DNA from: Clostridiales bacterium
GTDB taxonomy: Bacteria; Bacillota; Clostridia; Christensenellales; Pumilibacteraceae
Direction: 5' to 3'
Assembly (NCBI GenBank): GCA_029055565.1
Contig: JAIDCZ010000023.1
Span: 1-62,376, forward strand
Length of the DNA: 62,376 nucleotides
A model generated the notes under the pieces. It was not told the origin of the DNA. It worked only from the letters and a program-made list of their open reading frames with translations, and searched no databases. Both the position numbers and the translations under genes were made by a program. Of this stretch, positions 17,492-26,155 are shown piece after piece. Numbering within the stretch: the stretch's first letter is position 1; each line of letters starts with the position of its first letter.

Positions 17492-19924
17492 ATGAATAAG
17501 ACAACAAATGAGGTGCAGGAGCTTATACTCGATAAGTTGACCCGCTATTTTGCTATCACGCCCGACCGCGCCAACGAGGACCAAATGTACAAGGCTATCT
17601 CGCTGGTTGTACGCGATCTTTTGTTGCAAAAAAAGCAAGAGAACAATAAGCGTATCGCCGAGGGCAAGTATAAGCGCGTGTATTATATTTGTATGGAATT
17701 CCTTATTGGCAGATCGCTCAAAAACAATCTGTTCAATCTCGGCCTTACCGAGCAGTTTGACGAATGCCTTAAAAATATGAACTTCTCTTTGGAAAATATC
17801 TTTGAAAGAGAATCGGACGCCGGCCTCGGCAACGGCGGTTTGGGTAGGCTTGCCTCGTGCTTTATGGACAGTCTTGCCACCAAAAACTACCCCGCCATGG
17901 GCTTTACCATTCGCTACCAGTACGGCTTGTTCCGTCAGCGCATTGTCGATAACCAGCAGGTCGAGCTACCCGATATGTGGCTGCCCAGCGGCGAGGTTTG
18001 GATGATGCCGCGCTCGGATAAGCGCTTTACCGTCAACTTCGGTGGCAGAGTAGAGGAGTATGAGGAGGACGGCAGAATGCATGTGCGTTACGTGGGCGGC
18101 GAAAGCGTTGACGCGCTCGCCAACGACGTTATGATTTCGGGCTACGGCGACAACGCCGGCGTAAGCGTTTTGCGCTTGTGGTCGGCCACGTCATCCACTC
18201 AGTTCGATATGCGCTCATTCTCGCAAGGCGATTACGAAAAGGCGATGCGCCGCGAAAACGACGCCGAGCTTATTTCCAAGGTTCTGTACCCCGCTGACGA
18301 TCACTCGCAAGGCAAACAGCTCAGACTTCAGCAAGAATACTTCCTCGTTTCCGCGTCGTTGCAGAGCATAATCAAGGACCACTTGCGCCTTTACAAGAGC
18401 GTCAAAAACTTGCCCGACAAGGCGGTTATTCACGCCAACGACACTCACCCCGCGCTCGCTATTCCGGAGCTTATGCGTTTGCTCATGGACGAACACGGAT
18501 TTTCGTGGGACGACGCTTGGGACATCACCACGCGCACCGTCAACTACACCAACCACACCGTCATGGCGGAAGCTTTGGAAAAGTGGGACGAAACGACCTT
18601 CCGCATGGTTCTGCCGCGCATCTACGCCATTACTTGCGAAATCAACCGCCGCTTCGTAGCGGACATGGAGGAGAAGCACGTCGACGGCAGAAAAATTGAC
18701 GCTATGCGTATCCTTCACCACAACCAAGTAAAAATGGCCAACCTTTGCGTTATCGGCTCGCAAAAGATAAACGGCGTGTCGGCGCTGCACAGCGAAATTA
18801 TTAAGGACACAATTTTCAACGAGTTCAACGAGGTCTATCCCGATAGGTTCACCAACGTAACCAACGGCATTACCCACCGTCGCTGGCTCATTCAGTCCAA
18901 CCCGCGCCTTTCCTCGCTTATTACCGAGCTTATAGGCTCCGACTTCTACACCAAGCCGGAAACGCTCAGCGGCCTTACCAAGTACACTCGCGACAAGTCG
19001 GTGCTGGAAAAAATCGGCCAAATCAAACAAGCCAACAAAAAGGATTACGCCGACTATATCAAAAAGACTACCGGCTTCGTGCTCAATCCCGAGTCGCGCT
19101 TCGATACGCAAATCAAAAGACTTCACGAGTACAAGCGCCAGCTGCTCAACGTGCTCAAAATCGTGCACTACTACCTCGATCTTTTGGATAACCCCAACAA
19201 GAACGTCGCGCCGCAAACCTTTATTTTCGGCGCCAAAGCGGCCGGCAGCTATATGCACGCAAAGCGCATAATCCAGCTTATCAACTGCTTGTCTGCCGAA
19301 ATCCAAAAGAACCCCAAAATCAAGAAAAAGCTCGACGTCATGTTCGTCGAAAACTATAACGTCACGCAAGCCGAACACCTTATTCCCGCGTCGGAAATCA
19401 GCGAGCAAATCTCGCTCGCCGGCAAGGAAGCTTCGGGCACCAGCAACATGAAGTTCATGATCAACGGTGCGGTCACGCTCGGCACGCTGGACGGCGCCAA
19501 CGTGGAAATAGGCGAGCGCGTCGGCAACGACAACATATTCATTTTCGGCTTAAAGACCGAGGAAGTAGAACGCGCTTGGCGTGCGGGCTACAACTCGTCC
19601 ACCATCTATACGCACAACAACGACATCAAGCGCGTCGTCGACAGATTGCGCGTCGGCTTCAACGGCGAAAGCTTCTCCGATATTGCCGACTACCTTATTG
19701 CCGGCAGCTACCAAGTCGCCGATCCGTATATGTGTTTGCTCGACTTTGACGACTATATCAACGCGGCTGACAAAATGGGCAAGGCGTACGCCGACAAAGA
19801 TAAGTGGAACAAAATGGCGCTTATCAATATTGCGCAAGCGGGCATATTCTCGTCCGACCGCTCTATCCACGATTACGCCAAAAACATTTGGAACCTCAAA
19901 AAGGTCAAACCGCTCAACAACTAA
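17492..19924 (+). CDS. glgP: Glycogen/starch phosphorylase (GT35)
   Basis: 810 residues, standard family length. It degrades alpha-1,4-glucan with phosphate to glucose-1-phosphate, using pyridoxal phosphate. The PLP lysine is Lys654 in S-N-M-K-F-M-I-N-G-A. Other signatures are G-N-G-G-L-G-R-L-A near the N-terminus, H-A-N-D-T-H-P-A and R-L-H-E-Y-K-R-Q. The protein is cytoplasmic. GGAGG lies upstream of the ATG. Together with glgB and glgA it gives a synthesis and breakdown cycle for stored glycogen. Confidence 0.96.
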   Translation: MNKTTNEVQELILDKLTRYFAITPDRANEDQMYKAISLVVRDLLLQKKQENNKRIAEGKYKRVYYICMEFLIGRSLKNNLFNLGLTEQFDECLKNMNFSLENIFERESDAGLGNGGLGRLASCFMDSLATKNYPAMGFTIRYQYGLFRQRIVDNQQVELPDMWLPSGEVWMMPRSDKRFTVNFGGRVEEYEEDGRMHVRYVGGESVDALANDVMISGYGDNAGVSVLRLWSATSSTQFDMRSFSQGDYEKAMRRENDAELISKVLYPADDHSQGKQLRLQQEYFLVSASLQSIIKDHLRLYKSVKNLPDKAVIHANDTHPALAIPELMRLLMDEHGFSWDDAWDITTRTVNYTNHTVMAEALEKWDETTFRMVLPRIYAITCEINRRFVADMEEKHVDGRKIDAMRILHHNQVKMANLCVIGSQKINGVSALHSEIIKDTIFNEFNEVYPDRFTNVTNGITHRRWLIQSNPRLSSLITELIGSDFYTKPETLSGLTKYTRDKSVLEKIGQIKQANKKDYADYIKKTTGFVLNPESRFDTQIKRLHEYKRQLLNVLKIVHYYLDLLDNPNKNVAPQTFIFGAKAAGSYMHAKRIIQLINCLSAEIQKNPKIKKKLDVMFVENYNVTQAEHLIPASEISEQISLAGKEASGTSNMKFMINGAVTLGTLDGANVEIGERVGNDNIFIFGLKTEEVERAWRAGYNSSTIYTHNNDIKRVVDRLRVGFNGESFSDIADYLIAGSYQVADPYMCLLDFDDYINAADKMGKAYADKDKWNKMALINIAQAGIFSSDRSIHDYAKNIWNLKKVKPLNN

Positions 19925-20023
19925 ACAAACGATTTACGCCAATGACGCCGCCGCATTCTTTTTGCGACGGCGTTGTCGCAAAAACCGTTCAACCGTATCG
20001 AGTAAAATTAAAGGAGATATATT

Positions 20024-21898
20024 ATGAGCAAAACCGTGGAATTTTTCCCCAACTGCTGCAAATGCAAAACGCCGATAGGCGCGGCTACCGTCGGCGAACC
20101 GGTAAGCCTTACGTTAAAGTTCACCCGCCCGCAAAACCCGTCCGAGGTCTACCTCGTACTCACCAAGGCCAACGAGGACGCCGTTAGGTATCCTATGAAG
20201 CTCGTCAAGGACGAGGACGGCGAGTATACATATACCATCTCTATCAAGATCACTACGTCGGGATTGTACTACTATCACTTCGATATCCAAAACGAGGAAC
20301 AGTGCTACCGCGTGGGCGGCGACGTAGACTTGCACGCCTTGCTCGGCAAGGGTAGTGACTGGCAGCTCACCGTCACCGAGGACGCGTACGCGCCCACCGT
20401 GCTCGACGGCGGCGTTATGTACGAAATTATGCCGGATAGATTCTTTATCGGCGGCGAGCGCAACACCACCAAGCCGTACGCTACGTACCGCGAGGACTGG
20501 GGCGGCGTGCCCGAGTACAAGCCGAACGCCGAGGGTAAAATCACCAATACCGATTTCTTCGGCGGCAACCTCAAGGGCATTATCAAAAAGCTTACGTATC
20601 TTAAAAATTTGGGCGTTACGTGCATTTACCTTACGCCTATATTCGAAGCGCACTCCAACCATAAGTACGACCCCGGCAACTATATGCGCGTGGATAGCGA
20701 TTTCGGCACTATCGACGACCTTAAGGCGTTGATCAAAAAGGCGGATAAGCGTGGCATAAAGGTTATACTCGACGGCGTGTTCTCGCACACCGGCGACGAC
20801 AGTATCTACTTCAATAAGCAAGGCAACTACGACAGCGTGGGCGCTTACCGTTCCGTCAAGTCGCCGTACTTCGATTGGTACAAGTTCAACAACTGGAACG
20901 ACGATTACGTCTGCCGCGATAATATCGACATTATGCCCACCACCAACGACAACAGCCCTATGTTCGACGAGTTTATCAGCGGCCAAGAGGGCGTCGTCAG
21001 ATACTGGACGCGTATGGGCTTGGCCGGCTGGAGGTTGGACGTTTGCGAACAGCTTTCGGATAACTTTATCGCGCATTGCGTAAGCGCGGCGAAAAAGGAG
21101 AACGCCGACGCGGTCGTTTACGGCGAGGTGTTTATGGACGCTACGGCGTTGCCCGCCGACGGCGGCCCGCGCAGCGTCATTACCGACGGCAAGTTGGACG
21201 GCGTTACCAACTATCCGTTCAAGGAGGATATCCTCAACTTCGTGCGGTGTGGCGACAGCGGCAGACTCAACAATACCGTGGCGATCGTCGTCAATAACTA
21301 TCCCAAGCGCGCAGTCGATTGCATGATCAATATGCTCGGCAACCACGACACCGCAAGACTGCTGACCGTGCTCGGCGATAACGGCGCCGTGTTCAGCAAG
21401 GACGACAAGGCCAATGCGACCGTAAAGAACCGCGACGAGGCGATAAAGCTCGTCAAGCTCGCTTCGGCGCTTCAATACACGCTCCCCGGCGTGCCGTGCG
21501 TTTATTACGGCGACGAGGCCGGTATGGAAGGCTTCGAGGATCCGTTCAACAGAAAGTGCTATCCTTGGGGCAATGCCGATAAGGAATTGATCAAGTGGTA
21601 CAAAAAGCTTGGCGCGGTAAGGACTAACGAAAGGGAAGTTTTCGCTCATGGCAGATACTGCGGTGTCGATACCGATAACGGCGTAATGTTCTTTAAAAGA
21701 AAGGCCGGTGACGACGTGGTGTACGTAGTCGTAAACAATTCGGGCAGCGCGTATACGCCGCAACTGCCCAAGGACGACTATACCGACTTGCTCACATATA
21801 AGCCGTTCGGCGGCAAGGTGGGGGATAAAGGCGTGGCCGTAATCAAAGCGACCAAAAAGACCAACTTCCCGCCCAAGCCCGAAAAGAAAAAGAAATAA
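20024..21898 (+). CDS. Cytoplasmic GH13 neopullulanase/cyclomaltodextrinase-like enzyme
   Basis: 624 residues, no signal peptide. An N-terminal beta domain (about 1-115) precedes a GH13 barrel: region I D-G-V-F-S-H, nucleophile Asp339 in W-R-L-D-V, acid/base Glu368 in Y-G-E-V and Asp442 in G-N-H-D. M-Y-E-I-M-P-D-R-F-F is the typical barrel start of neopullulanases and maltogenic amylases. It likely trims maltodextrins or branches from phosphorylase limit dextrins. The C-terminus ends in a short lysine run. AAGGAGATAT precedes the ATG. Exact specificity (alpha-1,4, alpha-1,6 or cyclic substrates) cannot be read. Confidence 0.88.
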   Translation: MSKTVEFFPNCCKCKTPIGAATVGEPVSLTLKFTRPQNPSEVYLVLTKANEDAVRYPMKLVKDEDGEYTYTISIKITTSGLYYYHFDIQNEEQCYRVGGDVDLHALLGKGSDWQLTVTEDAYAPTVLDGGVMYEIMPDRFFIGGERNTTKPYATYREDWGGVPEYKPNAEGKITNTDFFGGNLKGIIKKLTYLKNLGVTCIYLTPIFEAHSNHKYDPGNYMRVDSDFGTIDDLKALIKKADKRGIKVILDGVFSHTGDDSIYFNKQGNYDSVGAYRSVKSPYFDWYKFNNWNDDYVCRDNIDIMPTTNDNSPMFDEFISGQEGVVRYWTRMGLAGWRLDVCEQLSDNFIAHCVSAAKKENADAVVYGEVFMDATALPADGGPRSVITDGKLDGVTNYPFKEDILNFVRCGDSGRLNNTVAIVVNNYPKRAVDCMINMLGNHDTARLLTVLGDNGAVFSKDDKANATVKNRDEAIKLVKLASALQYTLPGVPCVYYGDEAGMEGFEDPFNRKCYPWGNADKELIKWYKKLGAVRTNEREVFAHGRYCGVDTDNGVMFFKRKAGDDVVYVVVNNSGSAYTPQLPKDDYTDLLTYKPFGGKVGDKGVAVIKATKKTNFPPKPEKKKK

Positions 21899-21918
21899 AT
21901 CATAACGGTAAAAGCACT

Positions 21919-21950
21919 CAACGCCGTCGGTAAAAATATCGACGGCGTTG
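21919..21950. other. Hairpin after the GH13 gene
   Basis: Perfect 11-bp stem CAACGCCGTCG/CGACGGCGTTG around a 10-nt A/T loop, 20 bp after the stop. No T-run follows, so it is at best a weak or factor-dependent terminator or an mRNA 3' end stabiliser. Confidence 0.5.
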
Positions 21951-21973
21951 TGCGTTATACTAACTCAATTCTC

Positions 21974-22002
21974 TTGCCTTTTTTGCGCGAAAGTGATATT
22001 AT
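21974..22002 (+). promoter_or_regulatory. Promoter of tRNA-Arg
   Basis: TTGCCT (21974-21979) and TATTAT (21997-22002), 17-bp spacer. The transcript would include the tRNA fragment at 22043 and the full tRNA at 22118. Confidence 0.55.
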
Positions 22003-22042
22003 TAAGCAGTAGGGAATAAAGCAGTAAAAATAAATAGTGTCA

Positions 22043-22060
22043 GCACCCGTAGCTCAGTTG
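22043..22060 (+). pseudogene. 5' fragment of tRNA-Arg
   Basis: 18 bases identical to the first 18 of the tRNA-Arg gene at 22118 (GCACCCGTAGCTCAGTTG), followed by unrelated sequence. The rest of the tRNA is missing. It is a remnant of a duplicate tRNA or of an earlier rearrangement at this integration hot spot. Confidence 0.75.
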
Positions 22061-22117
22061 TCAGTGTCGGGCGAGGAGAATGCCCAACACAACAACATAC
22101 AAGTAAATATTTATTAC

Positions 22118-22194
22118 GCACCCGTAGCTCAGTTGGATAGAGTATCAGATTCCGATTCTGAGGGTCGCAAGTTCGAATCTTGTCGGGTGTACCA
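22118..22194 (+). tRNA. tRNA-Arg (anticodon CCG)
   Basis: 77 nt with encoded CCA. Acceptor GCACCCG/CGGGTGT, anticodon stem TCAGA/TCTGA and loop TTCCGAT, giving anticodon CCG which reads CGG. The T-arm contains GTTCGAATC. A strong terminator follows at 22199-22237. Its 3' end (22176-22194) is repeated at 27343-27361, marking it as an integration site. Confidence 0.95.
22176..22194 (+). repeat. attL-like repeat (tRNA 3' end)
   Basis: AATCTTGTCGGGTGTACCA, identical to 27343-27361. Confidence 0.8.
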
Positions 22195-22198
22195 GGTC

Positions 22199-22237
22199 AG
22201 TGGGTCTATAAGTAGTTTGCTTATAGACCCACTTTTT
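22199..22237 (+). terminator. tRNA-Arg terminator
   Basis: Perfect 13-bp stem AGTGGGTCTATAA/TTATAGACCCACT followed by a T5 run. Confidence 0.9.
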
Positions 22238-22343
22238 GTGCTTTTGGGACGTAAAACAGCCGTTTTTCGCCCAAATTTACAATCAAACAGCCAACTATCC
22301 GTTCGTGTATGTGTTCGTACAGTCATTTTTTAATGAAAAAACA

Positions 22344-22363
22344 AAAAACTATTTTTGGTTAAA
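22344..22363. repeat. Inner direct repeat of the island, left copy
   Basis: AAAAACTATTTTTGGTTAAA, identical to 27123-27142. The pair encloses exactly the four large defence genes and their promoter. Both copies contain a small AAAAA-CTA-TTTTT hairpin. Confidence 0.65.
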
Positions 22364-22494
22364 CTAACTTCTAACTCAGTTGTACAAAAAATCTCGCCTA
22401 GGCAGACTTGAACTGTTGAATTATTTGAGCTTGTTGCCCGAATGTTATAAAAGCAATATAGCAGTGACGAACTATGTATGTGAATAGATTGCAC

Positions 22495-22523
22495 TTGCCT
22501 TTTTATCAATAACATGGTATACT
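22495..22523 (+). promoter_or_regulatory. Promoter of the defence operon
   Basis: TTGCCT (22495-22500) and TATACT (22518-22523), 17-bp spacer. The small ORF starts only 4 nt after the -10 box. Confidence 0.55.
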
Positions 22524-22527
22524 GTTT

Positions 22528-22614
22528 ATGGTAGATTTATTTAATGATACTGCCAAAGAATACTTGAAAGCGTTGCAAAACAACGAATTGCCGGAGGAAA
22601 AGAACAATGGCTAA
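22528..22614 (+). CDS. Small ORF overlapping the RM gene start
   Basis: 28 codons (starts M-V-D-L-F-N-D-T-A-K, ends in a charged E-E-K-N-N-G). Its stop overlaps the first codons of the restriction-modification subunit in another frame, and the RM gene's GGAGGAAAAG ribosome site lies inside it. It may be a leader peptide that couples translation of the RM gene. It has no recognisable domain and could be non-functional. Confidence 0.4.
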   Translation: MVDLFNDTAKEYLKALQNNELPEEKNNG

Positions 22615-24634
22615 GACTGTGAGAAGCATTGAAGAACAAGTTGAGGATTGGGCAAAGAAACAACTTGTAGGAATTAAATATTATACCAAAACAGAAACAA
22701 TCAACTCAGAGATAGAAACGGCGTTAAAAGCGGCGCCCTCTAAGAGTGGTGGTTTGGGAATCAATTATCCAGATATTAAATTGCTTATAGAAACAAATAG
22801 TATTAGACGTATCCCCATAATGATTGAAGTTAAGGGGAAGAAAGGTGTTTTTAGAAAATTAACTACCGAAGGTGAAATAGACAATAAGAAAAAAGACGGG
22901 ACCGAAAATTTTTCTAACATAAATAAGTATGCCGTAAATGGTGCAGTGCATTATGCAAATGCTATTGTAGAAAATACAGCAAGTTACAAAGAAGTTGTTG
23001 CTATCGGTATTAACGGATATTATGATGAAAGCGGCGATCTAATAACTCAAATCGGAGTTTACTATATTTCAGTGGATAATTTTTGCATACCAAAGGAAAT
23101 CGGAAATTATAGTGATTTATCTTTTTTGTTGCTGAAAAACCAGTCTACTTTTATAGATGAAATCGATAAGGCTGGATTGACAGAGGAAGAAATTGAAGCA
23201 AAAGCAAAAGAATATGAAAACCAAATTGAAGTAAAACTTAAAAAACTAAATCAAACAATGCAGGATACGCTGAAAATTTCCGTTGGTTCTCGCGTGGAAC
23301 TTGTTACAGGTATGATTATGGCAGGACTTGGCGCAGAAGGTGTTGCGCCATTGGAAATTGCTGAACTAAAAGGTGAAACGGGTGTAAAGACCAATGATGG
23401 GAGAGTTATAATAAATAAAATCGACTCCTTTTTGGATAAAAGAAGCTTGCCGCAAGAAAAGAAAGAAATGATAGTCAATGATTTGTCGCGTGTTTTTGTT
23501 TACTCAGATTTGTGGAAACCTAAAAATGGTGAAAGTAAATTGAAAAGCGTTTACACAAGCGTTAAGAATGATATAATGCCAATATTTACTTCCGCAAAGC
23601 ATTTGGATTTTACCGGGAAACTTTTTAATGTTCTCAATGCGTGGGTAGATATTCCAGATAGCGATAAAAACGATGTGGTTTTGACACCTCGTTATGTCAC
23701 GGAATTGATGGCAAAATTGGCACAGGTCAATATGGATAGTTATGTTTGGGACTATGCCGCAGGTTCGGCGGGTTTTCTTATTTCATCTATGAAATTGATG
23801 ATCAAGGATGCGGAAGAACGTTTACATAGCCCTGAAGAGTTAAGTAAAAAGATCGCGTCTATTAAATATAAACAGTTGCTTGGTATTGAAAAACGTTCAG
23901 ATATTTACTTGTTGGCTGTATTGAATATGATTCTAATGGGGGATGGTTCATCCAATATTATACATAAAGACAGTTTAACAGAATACGATGGCAAATATGA
24001 GCAAGGTGAAATGAATGGTAAGGATTTCCCGGCGAATGTTTTCTTACTCAATCCGCCGTACTCCGCACCGGGTAAAGGCTTTATTTTTGTTAAAAAGGCT
24101 CTTTCTAAAATGAGTAAAGGCAGAGCGGCTATTCTTATTCAAGAAAATGCAGGTAGTGGAAATGGATTGCCATATACCAAAGATATATTAAAAAGCAATA
24201 CCTTACTTGCAAGTATTCATATGTCCGATATATTTAGGGGAAAGGCTGGCGTTCAAACAGCGATATATGTATTCGATATTGGAACACCGCATAATGAAAA
24301 GCAGATTGTAAAATTTATTGACTTTTCTAATGATGGATACACGAGGCAAAACCGCAAAAAATCAAGTCAAGATGCAAACCTAAAAAATACCGATAACGCC
24401 ATAGAGCGCTATGAAGAAATTATTAATTTAGTGCTTTACGGAAAGGCATATCTACACTATTTTACCGAAGAACAATACGTTGAAGATACAATCAGTCTTG
24501 ATGGAAACGATTGGACTTTTTCTCAGCACATCAAATTTGATGCTACGCCAACAGAGGATGATTTTAGGAATACAATAAAAGAGTATCTTAGTTGGAAAGT
24601 ATCGGCGGTTCTAAGAGGTGAAATCGATGGTTGA
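22607..24634 (+). CDS. BcgI-like fused restriction endonuclease/N6-adenine methyltransferase
   Basis: 675 residues. The N-terminal 100 have a PD-(D/E)xK-type nuclease pattern: Y-P-D-I-K (Asp56) and I-E-V-K (Glu74, Lys76). The C-terminal two thirds are an N6-adenine methyltransferase of HsdM type, with AdoMet motif I A-A-G-S-A-G-F near 385 and catalytic N-P-P-Y near 482. BcgI-type (type IIB) systems have this layout: one protein of about 640 residues for cutting and methylation plus a separate specificity subunit. The next gene provides that subunit, overlapping by 8 bp. A type I hsdM without its hsdR is less likely because of the N-terminal nuclease. Confidence 0.82.
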   Translation: MAKTVRSIEEQVEDWAKKQLVGIKYYTKTETINSEIETALKAAPSKSGGLGINYPDIKLLIETNSIRRIPIMIEVKGKKGVFRKLTTEGEIDNKKKDGTENFSNINKYAVNGAVHYANAIVENTASYKEVVAIGINGYYDESGDLITQIGVYYISVDNFCIPKEIGNYSDLSFLLLKNQSTFIDEIDKAGLTEEEIEAKAKEYENQIEVKLKKLNQTMQDTLKISVGSRVELVTGMIMAGLGAEGVAPLEIAELKGETGVKTNDGRVIINKIDSFLDKRSLPQEKKEMIVNDLSRVFVYSDLWKPKNGESKLKSVYTSVKNDIMPIFTSAKHLDFTGKLFNVLNAWVDIPDSDKNDVVLTPRYVTELMAKLAQVNMDSYVWDYAAGSAGFLISSMKLMIKDAEERLHSPEELSKKIASIKYKQLLGIEKRSDIYLLAVLNMILMGDGSSNIIHKDSLTEYDGKYEQGEMNGKDFPANVFLLNPPYSAPGKGFIFVKKALSKMSKGRAAILIQENAGSGNGLPYTKDILKSNTLLASIHMSDIFRGKAGVQTAIYVFDIGTPHNEKQIVKFIDFSNDGYTRQNRKKSSQDANLKNTDNAIERYEEIINLVLYGKAYLHYFTEEQYVEDTISLDGNDWTFSQHIKFDATPTEDDFRNTIKEYLSWKVSAVLRGEIDG

Positions 24635-25742
24635 GTTCAAAAGCTATAAGCTCGAAGATATATTCACTTGGCAACCACAAAAGGAAATCGATCCGTTGAA
24701 GATTCCCGATTTGACAGTTTTAAGTGATGTTCGATATCCGTTTTATGGGCAAGCAACACTCAATAATGGTATAATATCCTATCTATCGTTAACAGGAAAC
24801 GTATTAAACAATGTTGAGGGCAAACCTACGATACTTGTTCATTCCAATAATCAAAATGTAGTGTATCTCGAAACGCCGTTTTATCTCAAGGACGGACATG
24901 GTGCAACGAGCGTACTGCAATCGGAAGTGTTAAATGAAAGAATAGCGCTTTATTTGATAGCATGCATTAAAAAGGTTATTACGAAAAAGTTTTCATATAA
25001 CGAAAAAGCTACGAAAATTGCATTGAAAAATACGGTTATTCAACTTCCTGTGACTGAAAAAGGAGAAATCGATTACACTTATATGGAACGCTATACAGGC
25101 GAACTCGAAGAGGAGCGTATAAGTGAATTGTCCTCATATTTAGAGGTAAGCGGGTTTACTCCCTGTTGCTTGACGGATGATGAGTTAAAAGCAATGGAGC
25201 TGTATCGCAGCAAGAAGGTGATTTACGGGGATTTCAAAGTGGGAAAGTTATTTGACATTCATCCTACTAAATCTTATGGCCTTACAAATAGAATACTATT
25301 CAAAACCAAGGGAAAAACCCCTGTCGTGGTTAATTCGAGTATAGAGAATGGAATCGGCGGATATGTGGATTTAGAGCCCACAGAAAAAGGCAATATGATA
25401 ACATATACTGACACTACAACTTCGGAAGGGATTTTCTATCAGCCTAATGACTTTATAGGTTATTCGCATATTCAAGGATTATATCCGTTAAATAATATCG
25501 AGTGGTCAGAAAATTCATTATTATATTTTTTATCGGTTTTCAAGAAACAAGCGGCAGGGCGTTTTGATTATGCAACGAAATTCAATCGGAAATTGGCCGC
25601 CGAGATGGTCGTTCAGCTTCCGATAAATTCGCAAGGCGATATAGATTTCGGATTTATGGATAGTTTTATTCAGGCACTGAAAAAACTTGCTATAAAGGAT
25701 GTTGTTGATTGGAAAGATGTTGTAATTAGCAAAACAAAATAA
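24627..25742 (+). CDS. Specificity (S) subunit of the BcgI-like system
   Basis: 371 residues from ATG 24627, chosen because AGAGGTGA lies 5 nt upstream; a GTG at 24618 is also in frame. Two tandem target-recognition domains are visible, each opening with a F-K-x-x-K/G-L-x-D/L-I-F type segment (near residues 3 and 200) and ending with V-I/V-Q-L-P-V/I then G-E/D-I-D-Y/F. This is the pattern of type I and BcgI S subunits, each domain reading half of a split target. It contributes DNA recognition to the complex with the upstream protein. Confidence 0.85.
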   Translation: MVEFKSYKLEDIFTWQPQKEIDPLKIPDLTVLSDVRYPFYGQATLNNGIISYLSLTGNVLNNVEGKPTILVHSNNQNVVYLETPFYLKDGHGATSVLQSEVLNERIALYLIACIKKVITKKFSYNEKATKIALKNTVIQLPVTEKGEIDYTYMERYTGELEEERISELSSYLEVSGFTPCCLTDDELKAMELYRSKKVIYGDFKVGKLFDIHPTKSYGLTNRILFKTKGKTPVVVNSSIENGIGGYVDLEPTEKGNMITYTDTTTSEGIFYQPNDFIGYSHIQGLYPLNNIEWSENSLLYFLSVFKKQAAGRFDYATKFNRKLAAEMVVQLPINSQGDIDFGFMDSFIQALKKLAIKDVVDWKDVVISKTK

Positions 25743-25825
25743 GCGATTAGTATATAAATATATCAAGACGAATCAAGTTATAAAACTCAAAATATTACAA
25801 GTAAATACGCTGTGAGGTATACACT

Positions 25826-26155
25826 ATGGACATTAGGCAGGAATTAGAAAAGGCTATAAAAAATCGTAAACCTATAGAATTTGAATATTCAGGTAACGTT
25901 GAAGGTATGCGTGTAGGTAATCCGCATATTTTGTATATGAAAAAGAACATGGACGGAACGGTACCAATTTATGTCGATATTTGGCAAGTGGGCGGCGTAA
26001 GCGATAGTGGTGAATTGCCTAATTGGAGACAATTTAAATTCGACAAAATCATATACGTAAAAATATTGGATAATGAACCGAGTTTTGAAGTGGCAGAAAA
26101 ATACAATGAAGAATCAGGCAGATATCAAGTTGTTTTGGAAAAGGTGATGGCATGA
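25826..26155 (+). CDS. Stand-alone WYL-like domain protein
   Basis: 109 residues. The pattern (A-I-K-N-R-K-P-I-E-F-E-Y near the start, then N-P-H, then W-Q-V-G-G, then W-R-Q-F and D-K-I) fits the WYL Sm-like beta-barrel, which senses nucleic-acid or nucleotide ligands and controls many defence loci. The usual helix-turn-helix is missing, so it may be a partner or sensor rather than a repressor. Its last codons overlap the Shedu gene by 4 bp (ATGA), so the two are translated together. It follows the S subunit by 83 bp. Confidence 0.6.
   Translation: MDIRQELEKAIKNRKPIEFEYSGNVEGMRVGNPHILYMKKNMDGTVPIYVDIWQVGGVSDSGELPNWRQFKFDKIIYVKILDNEPSFEVAEKYNEESGRYQVVLEKVMA

Noticed and set aside
20114-21763. 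549-codon minus-strand frame within the GH13 gene
   Set aside because: Antisense shadow of the enzyme; the sense strand carries all catalytic motifs.
21919-21950. Strong intrinsic terminator after the GH13 gene
   Set aside because: The stem is perfect but no T-run follows on either strand, so it is recorded only as a hairpin.
22607-25742. Type I restriction-modification system (hsdM/hsdS)
   Set aside because: There is no hsdR gene, and the methyltransferase has its own N-terminal nuclease motif, fitting the BcgI layout better.
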